NCBI RefSeq assembly: GCF_001305295.1
Contig: NZ_LJSI01000044.1
Span: forward strand, 62,001 to 126,000
Length of the DNA stretch: 64,000 bases
Reading direction: 5' to 3'
Origin: Neptunomonas antarctica
GTDB taxonomy: Bacteria > Pseudomonadota > Gammaproteobacteria > Pseudomonadales > Balneatricaceae
Every line of letters starts with the position of its first letter. The first letter of the stretch is position 1. Positions 18,645-25,952 of this stretch are shown here, one piece after another. The position numbers and the translations under genes are program-made. A model generated the notes under the pieces. It was not told the origin of the DNA and did no database searches. It saw only the letters and a program-made list of their open reading frames with translations.

Positions 18645-18664
18645 TCGAACATACATGTTCATAA
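18645..18664. promoter_or_regulatory. GAACAT/ATGTTC inverted repeat upstream of the glp activator
   Basis: Arms GAACAT and ATGTTC are separated by two bases (18647-18660), with TTC preceding and ATAA following. The same hexamers occur in the glpK and glpD promoter regions. It is likely a second GlpR site or an activator site. Confidence 0.5.
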
Positions 18665-18676
18665 TATTTAAAAGAC

Positions 18677-18705
18677 TGAACAGTTTTGAACACTTTACAT
18701 GAACA
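18677..18705. promoter_or_regulatory. Three direct TGAACA repeats upstream of the glp activator
   Basis: TGAACA occurs at 18677, 18687 and 18700, about one helical turn apart, 65-95 bases before the activator ATG. Phased direct half-sites suggest a bound regulator, either GlpR or the activator acting on its own promoter. Confidence 0.4.
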
Positions 18706-18769
18706 ACAATCACTATAAAGTGAGTCATTAATCCACTAGACTCTGCATAAAAGAAAATAAAGAACCCGC

Positions 18770-20686
18770 ATGAATAATAATAAGAATACGTCCACAGAGC
18801 ATATTCAGGTTGTCAACTCATCATGGCAACGCTGCGACCTCTATGGCCTTAATCACACGTCAGAAGCAGACTATTCAACGATGCCAACAGGTGAAATTAA
18901 AGACCTGCAGGCAGAGCACCGGTACCTGCTCGGCACTACTGACCGGGAAGTACTTCCGTATTATGAAAACATTCTTGCCAACTCAAGCTGCCTGATAATG
19001 CTTACCGATCAACGCGGGCAGGTATTGAATTGTTGGGGTGATAAGCGGTTTATAAATAAGGAACAACAGCACGCCCTCGCTGAAGGCACCCACTGGTCCG
19101 AACGAATAAACGGCACTAATGCTATCGGCACCGCTATTGCTACGGGGCAAGCTGTGCAAATCCAGCGGGATGAGCATTACTTAAAACACAACCGATTCAT
19201 GATCGGGTCAGCCGCTCCTATCTATGACACAAATAACCAGCTATTAGCTGTTCTGGACGTATCCAGTGATGCATATCTGCCTCAGGCTCATACCTTTGGC
19301 ATGGTTAAAATGATGTCACAATCTGTTGAAAATCGCCTTATCCACAGTAAGTTTAGTGATGATCATTTTCTGATGAGCTTTAACACCAGTAATAATAATC
19401 TGGACAGTCAATGGATCGGTCTGATCGCGTTCAATGAAAATGGCAGCATCATTTCAGCTAATAAACGGGCAGAGATGCTCCTTAGATTCGAACTTGCACT
19501 GAAAAACGTCGAAGATATTTTTGGTTGTCCTTTGTTTGAACTCAAAAACCAACCAAAAGGACAACCCATTGCCGTCGTCGCTCTTAATAAATACACTATG
19601 TATGCCACCATTCAGCGACCACTTAAAGGCTACATGGCTGCGCCAGACTATCGCGAACGGCAGCCAGTACGCCAAGAATCCCGACCTCAACCCGGACAGG
19701 AATCTGACGCGAAGATATCGAAAATAAAAATCAGCTATGGCGATCCGCAAGTAGATCGCAGTCTGAAAATGGCAACCGCCATATTTGAAAAAGATATTCC
19801 GATCTTATTACAGGGAGAGACCGGTGCAGGTAAAGAAGAGTTTTGCAAAGCACTTCACGACAGCAGTAACCGGCATCAACATCCATTTATCACCATAAAC
19901 TGCGCGGCAATATCTGAGCAAACCATTGAAGCAGAACTGTTTGGCTATGACTCAGACGACCCGGATAGCATAGGTTTAATTCGTAAAGCAGATAAAGGCA
20001 TATTATTTCTGGATGAAATCAGCGAAATCCCTCTATCAGTGCAAAGTAAATTCCTACGTGTTTTCGAAGAGAAAAAAATATCCCCTCTGGGCTCAAACAG
20101 AGCGGTTCCGGTGGATATCAAAATAATGTCATCATCCAAACGGGATCTCAAGAAGCTAACTGAAAACGGACTGTTCAGGGATGATCTTTATTTCAGAATC
20201 AGTGGCCTGAATATACAACTCCCTGCACTCAAGGACCGCACCGACAAACATGAACTGATACAAAATATACACAGCCATCTCTGTGAGGGCCAGCAACCAG
20301 AAGGGCTCTCTGAAGAAGTGGTAATCCTGCTGGCTAACCATCCGTGGCCTGGTAATTTCAGACAACTGAAGAATGTCATATTGATCGCGCTGTCAATGGC
20401 CGGCGACGATAGCGTTCAACCATGGCACCTGCCGGATGATTTTTTTAATGATAGCGACGAGCACAAAAATTCAGAGAAGACAAAACGCTCAACACCTGTT
20501 GCAGGTTACTCTCAGTCTATTATCAACGCATCATCAGTCCGCATTCTCGCTGAAAACAACGTTAATCAAGATACATTAAGGGAATACAATCTGAATAAGG
20601 GCAACATTTCACGCACCGCAAGAGCTCTGAGCATCAGCCGAAACACTCTGTATAAACGTCTGAAAAGTATTGGTATACGACTCTAA
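18770..20686 (+). CDS. AcoR/DhaR-like activator (GAF, AAA+, Fis) without GAFTGA loop
   Basis: A 638-residue regulator built like AcoR and DhaR. A GAF-type sensor is at ~60-200 (WSERINGTNAIGTAIATG), a PAS-like part at ~210-290, a sigma54-interaction-type AAA+ domain at ~325-550 and a Fis-type helix-turn-helix at the C-terminus (NISRTARALSISRNTLYKRL). Walker A is GETGAGKE, Walker B GILFLDEI, and the sensor Arg region LFRDDLYFRIS is present. The GAFTGA loop that touches sigma54 is missing: after ELFGY comes DSDDPDSIGLIRKADKG. E. coli DhaR, a sigma70 activator, has the same loss. I infer a sigma70-dependent activator of the divergent glpSTPQUV operon and perhaps glpK. The effector could be glycerol or a derivative. 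Confidence 0.85.
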   Translation: MNNNKNTSTEHIQVVNSSWQRCDLYGLNHTSEADYSTMPTGEIKDLQAEHRYLLGTTDREVLPYYENILANSSCLIMLTDQRGQVLNCWGDKRFINKEQQHALAEGTHWSERINGTNAIGTAIATGQAVQIQRDEHYLKHNRFMIGSAAPIYDTNNQLLAVLDVSSDAYLPQAHTFGMVKMMSQSVENRLIHSKFSDDHFLMSFNTSNNNLDSQWIGLIAFNENGSIISANKRAEMLLRFELALKNVEDIFGCPLFELKNQPKGQPIAVVALNKYTMYATIQRPLKGYMAAPDYRERQPVRQESRPQPGQESDAKISKIKISYGDPQVDRSLKMATAIFEKDIPILLQGETGAGKEEFCKALHDSSNRHQHPFITINCAAISEQTIEAELFGYDSDDPDSIGLIRKADKGILFLDEISEIPLSVQSKFLRVFEEKKISPLGSNRAVPVDIKIMSSSKRDLKKLTENGLFRDDLYFRISGLNIQLPALKDRTDKHELIQNIHSHLCEGQQPEGLSEEVVILLANHPWPGNFRQLKNVILIALSMAGDDSVQPWHLPDDFFNDSDEHKNSEKTKRSTPVAGYSQSIINASSVRILAENNVNQDTLREYNLNKGNISRTARALSISRNTLYKRLKSIGIRL

Positions 20687-20738
20687 GCACCAGGATCAGA
20701 CTCCCGGTGCCTGCATTGTCATCCAGATAGGAATCCGC

Positions 20739-22217
20739 TTAGTTCTGTACACGTCTGACAGCATCCTGCCAGCCCGCATAAAAATCGTCACGCGTTGATT
20801 TAGACATCACTGGTTCAAAACGCTTATCGCAGCGCCACATAGCCTGCAACGCTTCCAAAGACTCAAAAACCCCCGCTTTCAAGCCTGCTAAATAAGCTAC
20901 ACCCAAGGCCGTAGTTTCTATAATTTCCGGCCGGTCTACATTCGCCCCCAGAATATCCGCAAGAAAAGTCAGGACCCAGTCATTTACCGCCATACCACCA
21001 TCAACTCTTAATGTGATAGGCCTGACTCCGTCACTTTCCATCGCTTTTTGCAGGTCCTTCGTCTGATAACAGACCGCTTGCAGACCCGCCGTCACAATTT
21101 CTTTAATACCTGTATCCCGGGTAAGTCCGAAGATAGCTCCGCGCGCATTTGGGTCCCAATAAGGCGCCCCCAATCCGGTAAATGCAGGCACCATATAGAC
21201 ACCATGATCCAGTGGAGTCTGCTGAGCCAGCAGCTCAGCATCGGAGGCGCCCTTAATAAGTTGCAAACCATCACGCAGCCATTGAATAGTCGCCCCTGCT
21301 ATAAAAATACTTCCCTCTAACGCATAGGTTGGCTTACCGTTAAGCCGATAAGCCACGGTTGTCAGCAATCGGTTCTTTGAAACGAGTGCCTTATCGCCGG
21401 TATTCAACATCAGAAAACAACCTGTACCGTAGGTGCTTTTTGCCATCCCCTCCTTGAAACAGGTCTGGCCAAACAACGCCGCTTGCTGATCACCGGCCAT
21501 ACCCAGAATGGGCACTTCCTCGCCCAGCAACCCTTTACATGAAACACCGAAGTCAGCAGCACAATCCATCACTTCAGGTAACATTGAAGCGGGAATACTA
21601 AATAATTCCAGCAGGTCTGGGTCCCACTCCTGAGTATGAATATTGAATAGCAAGGTACGCGAAGCGTTGGTTGCATCGGTACGGTGCTCTTTGCCATCGG
21701 TCAAATGCCACAACAGATAACTGTCGACGGTACCAAAAACCAGCTCGCCACGTTCTGCCCGCGCTCTTACGCCAGGCACCTCATCTAATATCCAACGAAT
21801 TTTCGTCGCTGAAAAATACGGATCGATCAACAATCCAGTTCTGACGCTAATAAGATCTTCGTAACCCTGATCCTTCAAAGACTGACAATACCCTGAAGTA
21901 CGACGGTCCTGCCAGACAATCGCATTGTAGACAGGCCGTCCTGTTTCCCGATCCCAGACAATCGTTGTTTCCCTTTGATTGGTAATACCAATAGCGATCA
22001 GATCACTTGCGGATACTGAATTTTCACTCAATACATGCCGACATGTATACAGAACCGTATCCCACAAATCATCTGGATTATGTTCAACCCAGCCATCATT
22101 TGGAAAATGCTGTGAAAACTCCTTTTGAGCCAACGCATGCACCCGCCCTTGTGTATTGAACAGAACAGCCCTTGAGCTTGTAGTACCTTGATCAATGGAT
22201 AATATGTAACCTGACAT
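20739..22217 (-). CDS. glpK: Glycerol kinase
   Basis: A 492-residue FGGY-family kinase that phosphorylates glycerol to glycerol 3-phosphate with ATP in the cytosol, trapping imported glycerol. The N-terminus [17 protein letters not shown] is the classic phosphate-binding loop of glycerol kinases. Also visible are [20 protein letters not shown], the glycerol-contact [12 protein letters not shown] and the late [11 protein letters not shown]. The start at 22217 is an ATG with AGGG upstream; a TTG two codons earlier is less likely. It is convergent with the activator and divergent from glpR, with operator-like half-sites between them. Confidence 0.96.
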   Translation of the reverse strand: MSGYILSIDQGTTSSRAVLFNTQGRVHALAQKEFSQHFPNDGWVEHNPDDLWDTVLYTCRHVLSENSVSASDLIAIGITNQRETTIVWDRETGRPVYNAIVWQDRRTSGYCQSLKDQGYEDLISVRTGLLIDPYFSATKIRWILDEVPGVRARAERGELVFGTVDSYLLWHLTDGKEHRTDATNASRTLLFNIHTQEWDPDLLELFSIPASMLPEVMDCAADFGVSCKGLLGEEVPILGMAGDQQAALFGQTCFKEGMAKSTYGTGCFLMLNTGDKALVSKNRLLTTVAYRLNGKPTYALEGSIFIAGATIQWLRDGLQLIKGASDAELLAQQTPLDHGVYMVPAFTGLGAPYWDPNARGAIFGLTRDTGIKEIVTAGLQAVCYQTKDLQKAMESDGVRPITLRVDGGMAVNDWVLTFLADILGANVDRPEIIETTALGVAYLAGLKAGVFESLEALQAMWRCDKRFEPVMSKSTRDDFYAGWQDAVRRVQN

Positions 22218-22240
22218 GAACAAACCCTACTTATTATTAT

Positions 22241-22314
22241 ATATGTTCTTTATTGTTCGATAATGCATCAAAACGAATGAACGAACAACGAATTAATTTC
22301 ATATTCGAACCTTT
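22241..22314. promoter_or_regulatory. Cluster of GlpR-like half-sites between glpK and glpR
   Basis: TGTTC occurs twice ten bases apart (22244 and 22254). AACGAA occurs three times at 22272, 22280 and 22287, and ATTCGAAC follows near 22302. These are half-sites of the GlpR consensus. The arrangement suggests glpK repression and glpR autoregulation. No complete palindrome was found. Confidence 0.5.
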
Positions 22315-22451
22315 CGCTGTGAACTTAAATGAAACTCCGTCAACAAATTCAACCGCTATATGCGATAATTTCCTACATAGTTAATTGCCCATATAATGGC
22401 CTGAATCAGCCGGCGAGGCAAAGCCAAGATAGTTACCGAAAGGATGTCCAC

Positions 22452-23210
22452 ATGTCACAAAATCGACGTCAACTGCAAATTATGGAGCTAGTCCAGCAAA
22501 AAGGCTTTGTCAGTATCGATGAGCTAGTTACCCACTTTAAAGTCACACCGCAAACGATTCGCAGAGACCTTAATCAACTCGCTGAAGCGAAAAAGCTACG
22601 CCGCCACCACGGTGGAGCCGGATCAGATTCCAGCACCGTTAATGTTTCTTACCAGTCCCGTAAAATCATGAACCTTGAAGCCAAAGAACGCATCGCAATG
22701 GAATTAGTAAAAGTGATTCCTGATGGTGCATCCCTGTTTATTAATATTGGTACTACAACAGAAACCATTGCCCGGGCGTTACTACAGCATCGCAACCTTA
22801 AGATAGTCACCAACAATATTCATGTGGCAGCCACACTATCAGCAAAGGAAGATTTCACCGTCATTATTGCGGCAGGTGAAGTTCGCTTTAGAGACGGCGG
22901 AATTGTCGGCGAAGCAACCAGCGAGTTTATTAGCCAATTCCAGATGGATTTCGGCATTATAGGTATCAGCGGCATCAGCCCTGAGGGATCACTGCTCGAC
23001 TTTGATTATCGTGAAGTAAAAGTGGCTCAGGCAATAATCGAACATTCTAATAATATTATTCTCGCCGTTGATCATTCAAAATTTGGTCGTAGTGCCATGG
23101 TAAAGCTAGGCGACATCTCTCAAATCAACCAGGTATTTACCGATAAAGCACCACCTGAAACTATCACCGACATCCTCAACGCCAACGATATCGCCCTGCA
23201 TATCATATAG
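22452..23210 (+). CDS. glpR: DeoR-family glycerol-3-phosphate regulon repressor
   Basis: A 252-residue DeoR-type repressor, the usual length for GlpR. The N-terminal helix-turn-helix reads GFVSIDELVTHFKVTPQTIR followed by RDLNQLAE and RRHHGGA. The C-terminal sugar-phosphate-sensing domain has NIGTTTETIARAL and the late DFDYREVKVAQ. I start at the ATG at 22452 with AAAGGA upstream; a 41-residue longer frame from 22329 has no family match and crosses the operator region. GlpR normally releases DNA on binding glycerol 3-phosphate. Operator-like sites lie before glpK, glpS and glpD. Confidence 0.93.
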   Translation: MSQNRRQLQIMELVQQKGFVSIDELVTHFKVTPQTIRRDLNQLAEAKKLRRHHGGAGSDSSTVNVSYQSRKIMNLEAKERIAMELVKVIPDGASLFINIGTTTETIARALLQHRNLKIVTNNIHVAATLSAKEDFTVIIAAGEVRFRDGGIVGEATSEFISQFQMDFGIIGISGISPEGSLLDFDYREVKVAQAIIEHSNNIILAVDHSKFGRSAMVKLGDISQINQVFTDKAPPETITDILNANDIALHII

Positions 23211-23225
23211 CACCTCCTGATTCTC

Positions 23226-23246
23226 ATCCGGCCCTTGCGGCCGGAT
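23226..23246 (+). terminator. GC-rich hairpin after glpR
   Basis: ATCCGGCC and GGCCGGAT are exact complements around a five-base loop, starting 16 bases past the glpR stop. There is no strong T-run, so termination is probable but not certain. Confidence 0.6.
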
Positions 23247-23300
23247 CAAAAGCCTACATATCTTCGATATTAAGTTCGCAGGGAAGATTTTTATCCTAAC

Positions 23301-23337
23301 ATGTTCGTTTTTGATTGATTTTGTTCTACAAAGAACA
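23301..23337. promoter_or_regulatory. GlpR-type operators upstream of glpD
   Basis: ATGTTCG at 23301 is a consensus half-site. TGTTCTACAAAGAACA at 23322-23337 is a dyad with six-base arms that resembles the full GlpR operator. They lie 80-115 bases before glpD, suited to blocking its promoter. Confidence 0.65.
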
Positions 23338-23415
23338 TTATAGTGTTTGGAAACGAATCATAAGAACTTAATACAGCGGTATTCCAGCAGGTGTATCCGT
23401 TGAGGAGAAACACAG

Positions 23416-24930
23416 ATGAGCCTTAAACATGGCGTTTATGATCTCCTCGTCGTAGGCGGCGGTATTAACGGTGCCGGCATTGCAGCAGACGCCGCTGGAC
23501 GAGGCCTATCGGTAATACTGAGTGAAATGAATGACTTGGCTTCTGCGACTTCTTCGAATAGCAGCAAACTGATTCATGGCGGTCTTAGATACCTTGAATA
23601 CTACGAATTCCGCTTAGTCAGAGAAGCGCTGGCCGAACGTGAAATACTGCTAAAAAATGCGCCGCATATTATCTGGCCACTACGTTTCAGACTGCCTCAC
23701 CGTCCTCATCTGCGACCCGCACTGATGATCAAAGCAGGACTGTTTCTCTACGATCATCTGGCAAAACGCGTAACTCTGGCTGGATCTAAAAGCATTAAAT
23801 TCGGCAATGAAAGTCCGCTAAAAGAAGTGATGAAGCGCGGTTTCGAATACTCAGATGGCTGGGTTGATGATGCTCGCCTTGTGATATTGAACGCCCTGGC
23901 GGCCCAGTCCAAAGGAGCCGAAATCAAAACCCGCTGCAAATGTATTAATGCAAAACGTGCCGATGGACTATGGATAGTCACGCTTCAGGACACCTTCAGC
24001 GGCGCGACCGAAACACTGCAAACCCGCTCCATTGTAAATGCGGCCGGCCCTTGGGTTTCCAGCCTGTTCAACGAAGTCATGAGCACCACGCCACCGAAGA
24101 AAATCCGTCTTGTAAAAGGCAGCCATATTATTGTTCCCCGGATACATAATGAAGCTGAAGCCTATATGCTGCAGAATGAAGATGGCCGGATTGTATTCGT
24201 GATTCCTTATGAAGATAAATTCTCTCTGATAGGAACCACTGATCAGGAATACTATGGTGACCCTGCTAAGGTGACGATAGATCAGGGGGAAATTGACTAC
24301 TTAATCAATATTACTAATCAGCATTTCCGTACTCAGATCAGTGCGGCTGATATTGTCAGAACATATTCCGGTGTAAGACCTCTACTCGACGATGAAGCAG
24401 GTTCTGCTCAGGCAGTCACCCGTGACTACAGTTTCGAAGTGGATGCACCTGAAAATCAGGCTCCTCTTATCTCCATTTTTGGCGGTAAAATAACCACCTA
24501 CCGAAAACTGTCTGAAGCTGCCGTCGATAAACTCTGCGAATACTTCCCTACCTCCGGAGAAAAATGGACCGCTAATGCACCCTTACCCGGCGGTAATTTT
24601 AGTAACCAGAACAGCCTGCAAAAAGAGTTCACTAAACAGTATGGCTGGTTGCCTACACCGTTACTCAGACGTTTTGTCAGAACCTACGGCACTCTTACTG
24701 TAGATCTGCTGAAGAACACGACTCAGCTGAGCGATTTAGGTCATCAATTTGCTGAAGGTTTCTATGAAGCGGAGATTCTTTACCTAATAAATAATGAGTG
24801 GGCTTTAACGGTTGAAGACATCATATGGCGCAGAACCAAGCTGGGCCTGCACATGAGTGATAAAGAAGTCGACGTTCTCACCCAGTATATGGAAAACCAC
24901 TTTAATCAAAACATCAAAGCCGTCTCTTGA
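23416..24930 (+). CDS. glpD: Aerobic glycerol-3-phosphate dehydrogenase
   Basis: A 504-residue flavoprotein of the GlpD family that oxidises glycerol 3-phosphate to dihydroxyacetone phosphate and passes electrons to the quinone pool at the inner membrane. The FAD motif is LLVVGGGINGAGIAADAAGRG near residue 10. Family blocks follow: SSKLIHGGLRYLE, IVNAAGPWVSS, LVKGSHIIVPR and the C-terminal GGKITTYRKLSE. The GGAG ribosome site is well placed before the ATG. It finishes the pathway begun by the ABC importer and GlpK. GlpR-like operators precede it. Confidence 0.96.
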   Translation: MSLKHGVYDLLVVGGGINGAGIAADAAGRGLSVILSEMNDLASATSSNSSKLIHGGLRYLEYYEFRLVREALAEREILLKNAPHIIWPLRFRLPHRPHLRPALMIKAGLFLYDHLAKRVTLAGSKSIKFGNESPLKEVMKRGFEYSDGWVDDARLVILNALAAQSKGAEIKTRCKCINAKRADGLWIVTLQDTFSGATETLQTRSIVNAAGPWVSSLFNEVMSTTPPKKIRLVKGSHIIVPRIHNEAEAYMLQNEDGRIVFVIPYEDKFSLIGTTDQEYYGDPAKVTIDQGEIDYLINITNQHFRTQISAADIVRTYSGVRPLLDDEAGSAQAVTRDYSFEVDAPENQAPLISIFGGKITTYRKLSEAAVDKLCEYFPTSGEKWTANAPLPGGNFSNQNSLQKEFTKQYGWLPTPLLRRFVRTYGTLTVDLLKNTTQLSDLGHQFAEGFYEAEILYLINNEWALTVEDIIWRRTKLGLHMSDKEVDVLTQYMENHFNQNIKAVS

Positions 24931-25005
24931 TTTAATAATATGACTGCTTTACTAAAAAAAATAATTCTCATAACAATAAATAGCTAGGAGATTCTATGAT
25001 AATCC

Positions 25006-25278
25006 GTGTCGCAATTAATGTCTCGTTTACGCTCATCACTGCCAATCTTTGCCTTTTCTCGTCATAAAGAAACACAGCGTCGGGTGGCGCTCTATAGAGA
25101 CGTACATACGATTCCTTTTGATTCGGTGCTACTCGACCCTGAAACGCTTAACCGCAACGCTATTGATGAACTCATCAAACGCGACATAGTTGCCAGCGGT
25201 GATCTGGTTATCATCACCAAAGGGGACTACCTGAACGCACAAGGCGGAACCAATACGCTGAAGGTGTTGCGTATCTGA
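25006..25278 (+). pseudogene. Pyruvate kinase C-terminal fragment (pykA-like)
   Basis: About 90 codons match the C-terminal domain of PykA-type pyruvate kinase: LMSRLRSSLPIFAFSRH, TQRRVALYRDV, SGDLVIITKGD and GGTNTLKVLRI, in order and in one frame. The barrel and active site, some 390 residues, are absent, so it cannot be a kinase. It follows glpD by about 75 bases. An ATG at 24996 with TAGGAG upstream is in another frame. I read it as debris of a truncated duplication or rearrangement. A stand-alone C-terminal domain protein is less likely. Confidence 0.75.
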
Positions 25279-25338
25279 AATAAACCTCCCGGGAAGTGTT
25301 AGATAACCTCCTACATCTTCACCGCCCGAGTATACGGT

Positions 25339-25373
25339 TTCACATTGTCTTCACATTCCGGGCGAGCTTATGA
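25339..25373 (+). promoter_or_regulatory. Candidate response-regulator box and -10 element
   Basis: TTCACATT occurs at 25339 and 25350, an 11-base period typical of OmpR-family direct repeats. A -10-like TTATGA starts ten bases after the second copy. The same geometry, TTTCACCT repeated at 11 bases, is found on the minus strand before the efflux operon. It is probably bound by the response regulator encoded at 31964. Confidence 0.5.
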
Positions 25374-25411
25374 GTTACTCTGATCTCAAATCAATGTTCG
25401 GAGATACAAGG

Positions 25412-25612
25412 ATGATGAGTGGACTATCAGGCGCCGCCATGGCCCTCCCTCAGTCACAATCTAACAATAACTCTTCTCTATTACCTGCAGATCGGCGCCC
25501 GCTGATGGCGGACACACTGGCAAAATTTGAGGCACGAACAATTGAAGACCTCGCGGTGGAAGAGCAGGAATCAACGAAGAAAGGCGTCAAATGTCTTTTC
25601 TACAATATTTAA
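25412..25612 (+). CDS. Small hypothetical protein
   Basis: A 66-residue reading frame of unknown function, with a Pro/Gln/Ser/Asn-rich front and an acidic C-terminal half (MADTLAKFEARTIEDLAVEE). I prefer the double ATG at 25412, preceded by GGAG, because a longer start at 25370 overlaps the predicted -10 element and would lie upstream of the transcript start. No signal peptide or family was recognised. It is 30 bases ahead of the small secreted protein gene and may be its leader gene. Confidence 0.45.
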   Translation: MMSGLSGAAMALPQSQSNNNSSLLPADRRPLMADTLAKFEARTIEDLAVEEQESTKKGVKCLFYNI

Positions 25613-25642
25613 AAGATTAATAAAGCACTAAAAGGAAATTCA

Positions 25643-25897
25643 ATGAACAAACAACGAATGCTTACCCTAATGCTGGCTACTACTTTACTCGGGCTAGCAC
25701 CGGTAATCAGCCTCGCCGCACAACAAGAACGACCAAAAGGGCCGCCCCCTGAAGCTATTGAGGCGTGCAAAGGTAAACAGGCGGATGACAAAGTGAGCTT
25801 TGAAGGTCGTGGAGAAATTCTTGACGGTATTTGTAAGGAGCATGACGGTAAACTAGTCGCTATGCCAGCATCAGGACGCCCGCCTAAACGAGAATAG
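25643..25897 (+). CDS. Small secreted protein with two cysteines
   Basis: An 84-residue protein with a clear signal peptide (MNKQRMLTLMLATTLLGLAP, cleavage near LAA/QQ). The mature part is about 58 residues: PPPEAIEACKGK, then VSFEGRGEILDGICKEHDGKLVAMP. Two Cys could form a disulphide in the periplasm. I recall small periplasmic proteins with the EA..AC.GK and G.C....G.L.A.P pattern, but none with an assigned function. AAGGAA precedes the ATG. It converges on the RND gene, and its likely promoter carries the same box as the efflux operon, which suggests shared regulation. Confidence 0.75.
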   Translation: MNKQRMLTLMLATTLLGLAPVISLAAQQERPKGPPPEAIEACKGKQADDKVSFEGRGEILDGICKEHDGKLVAMPASGRPPKRE

Positions 25898-25901
25898 CAG
25901 G

Positions 25902-25937
25902 CAGTCCGTACCTCATTCTATTGAGTGAGGCGGACTG
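25902..25937. terminator. Hairpin between convergent small gene and RND gene
   Basis: CAGTCCG pairs with CGGACTG and, after a two-base bulge, CCTCA pairs with TGAGG, leaving a ten-base loop. The hairpin sits between two converging stop codons, so it can serve both transcripts. T-tracts are weak. Confidence 0.6.
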
Positions 25938-25952
25938 ATAACCCAAACAAGT

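Noticed and set aside
22329-22451. N-terminal extension of GlpR from the ATG at 22329
   Set aside because: The extra 41 residues have no family match, and the ATG at 22452 has a good ribosome site and the normal GlpR start.
25370-25411. Longer start for the small gene at 25412
   Set aside because: It overlaps the predicted -10 element, and the internal double ATG has a better ribosome site.
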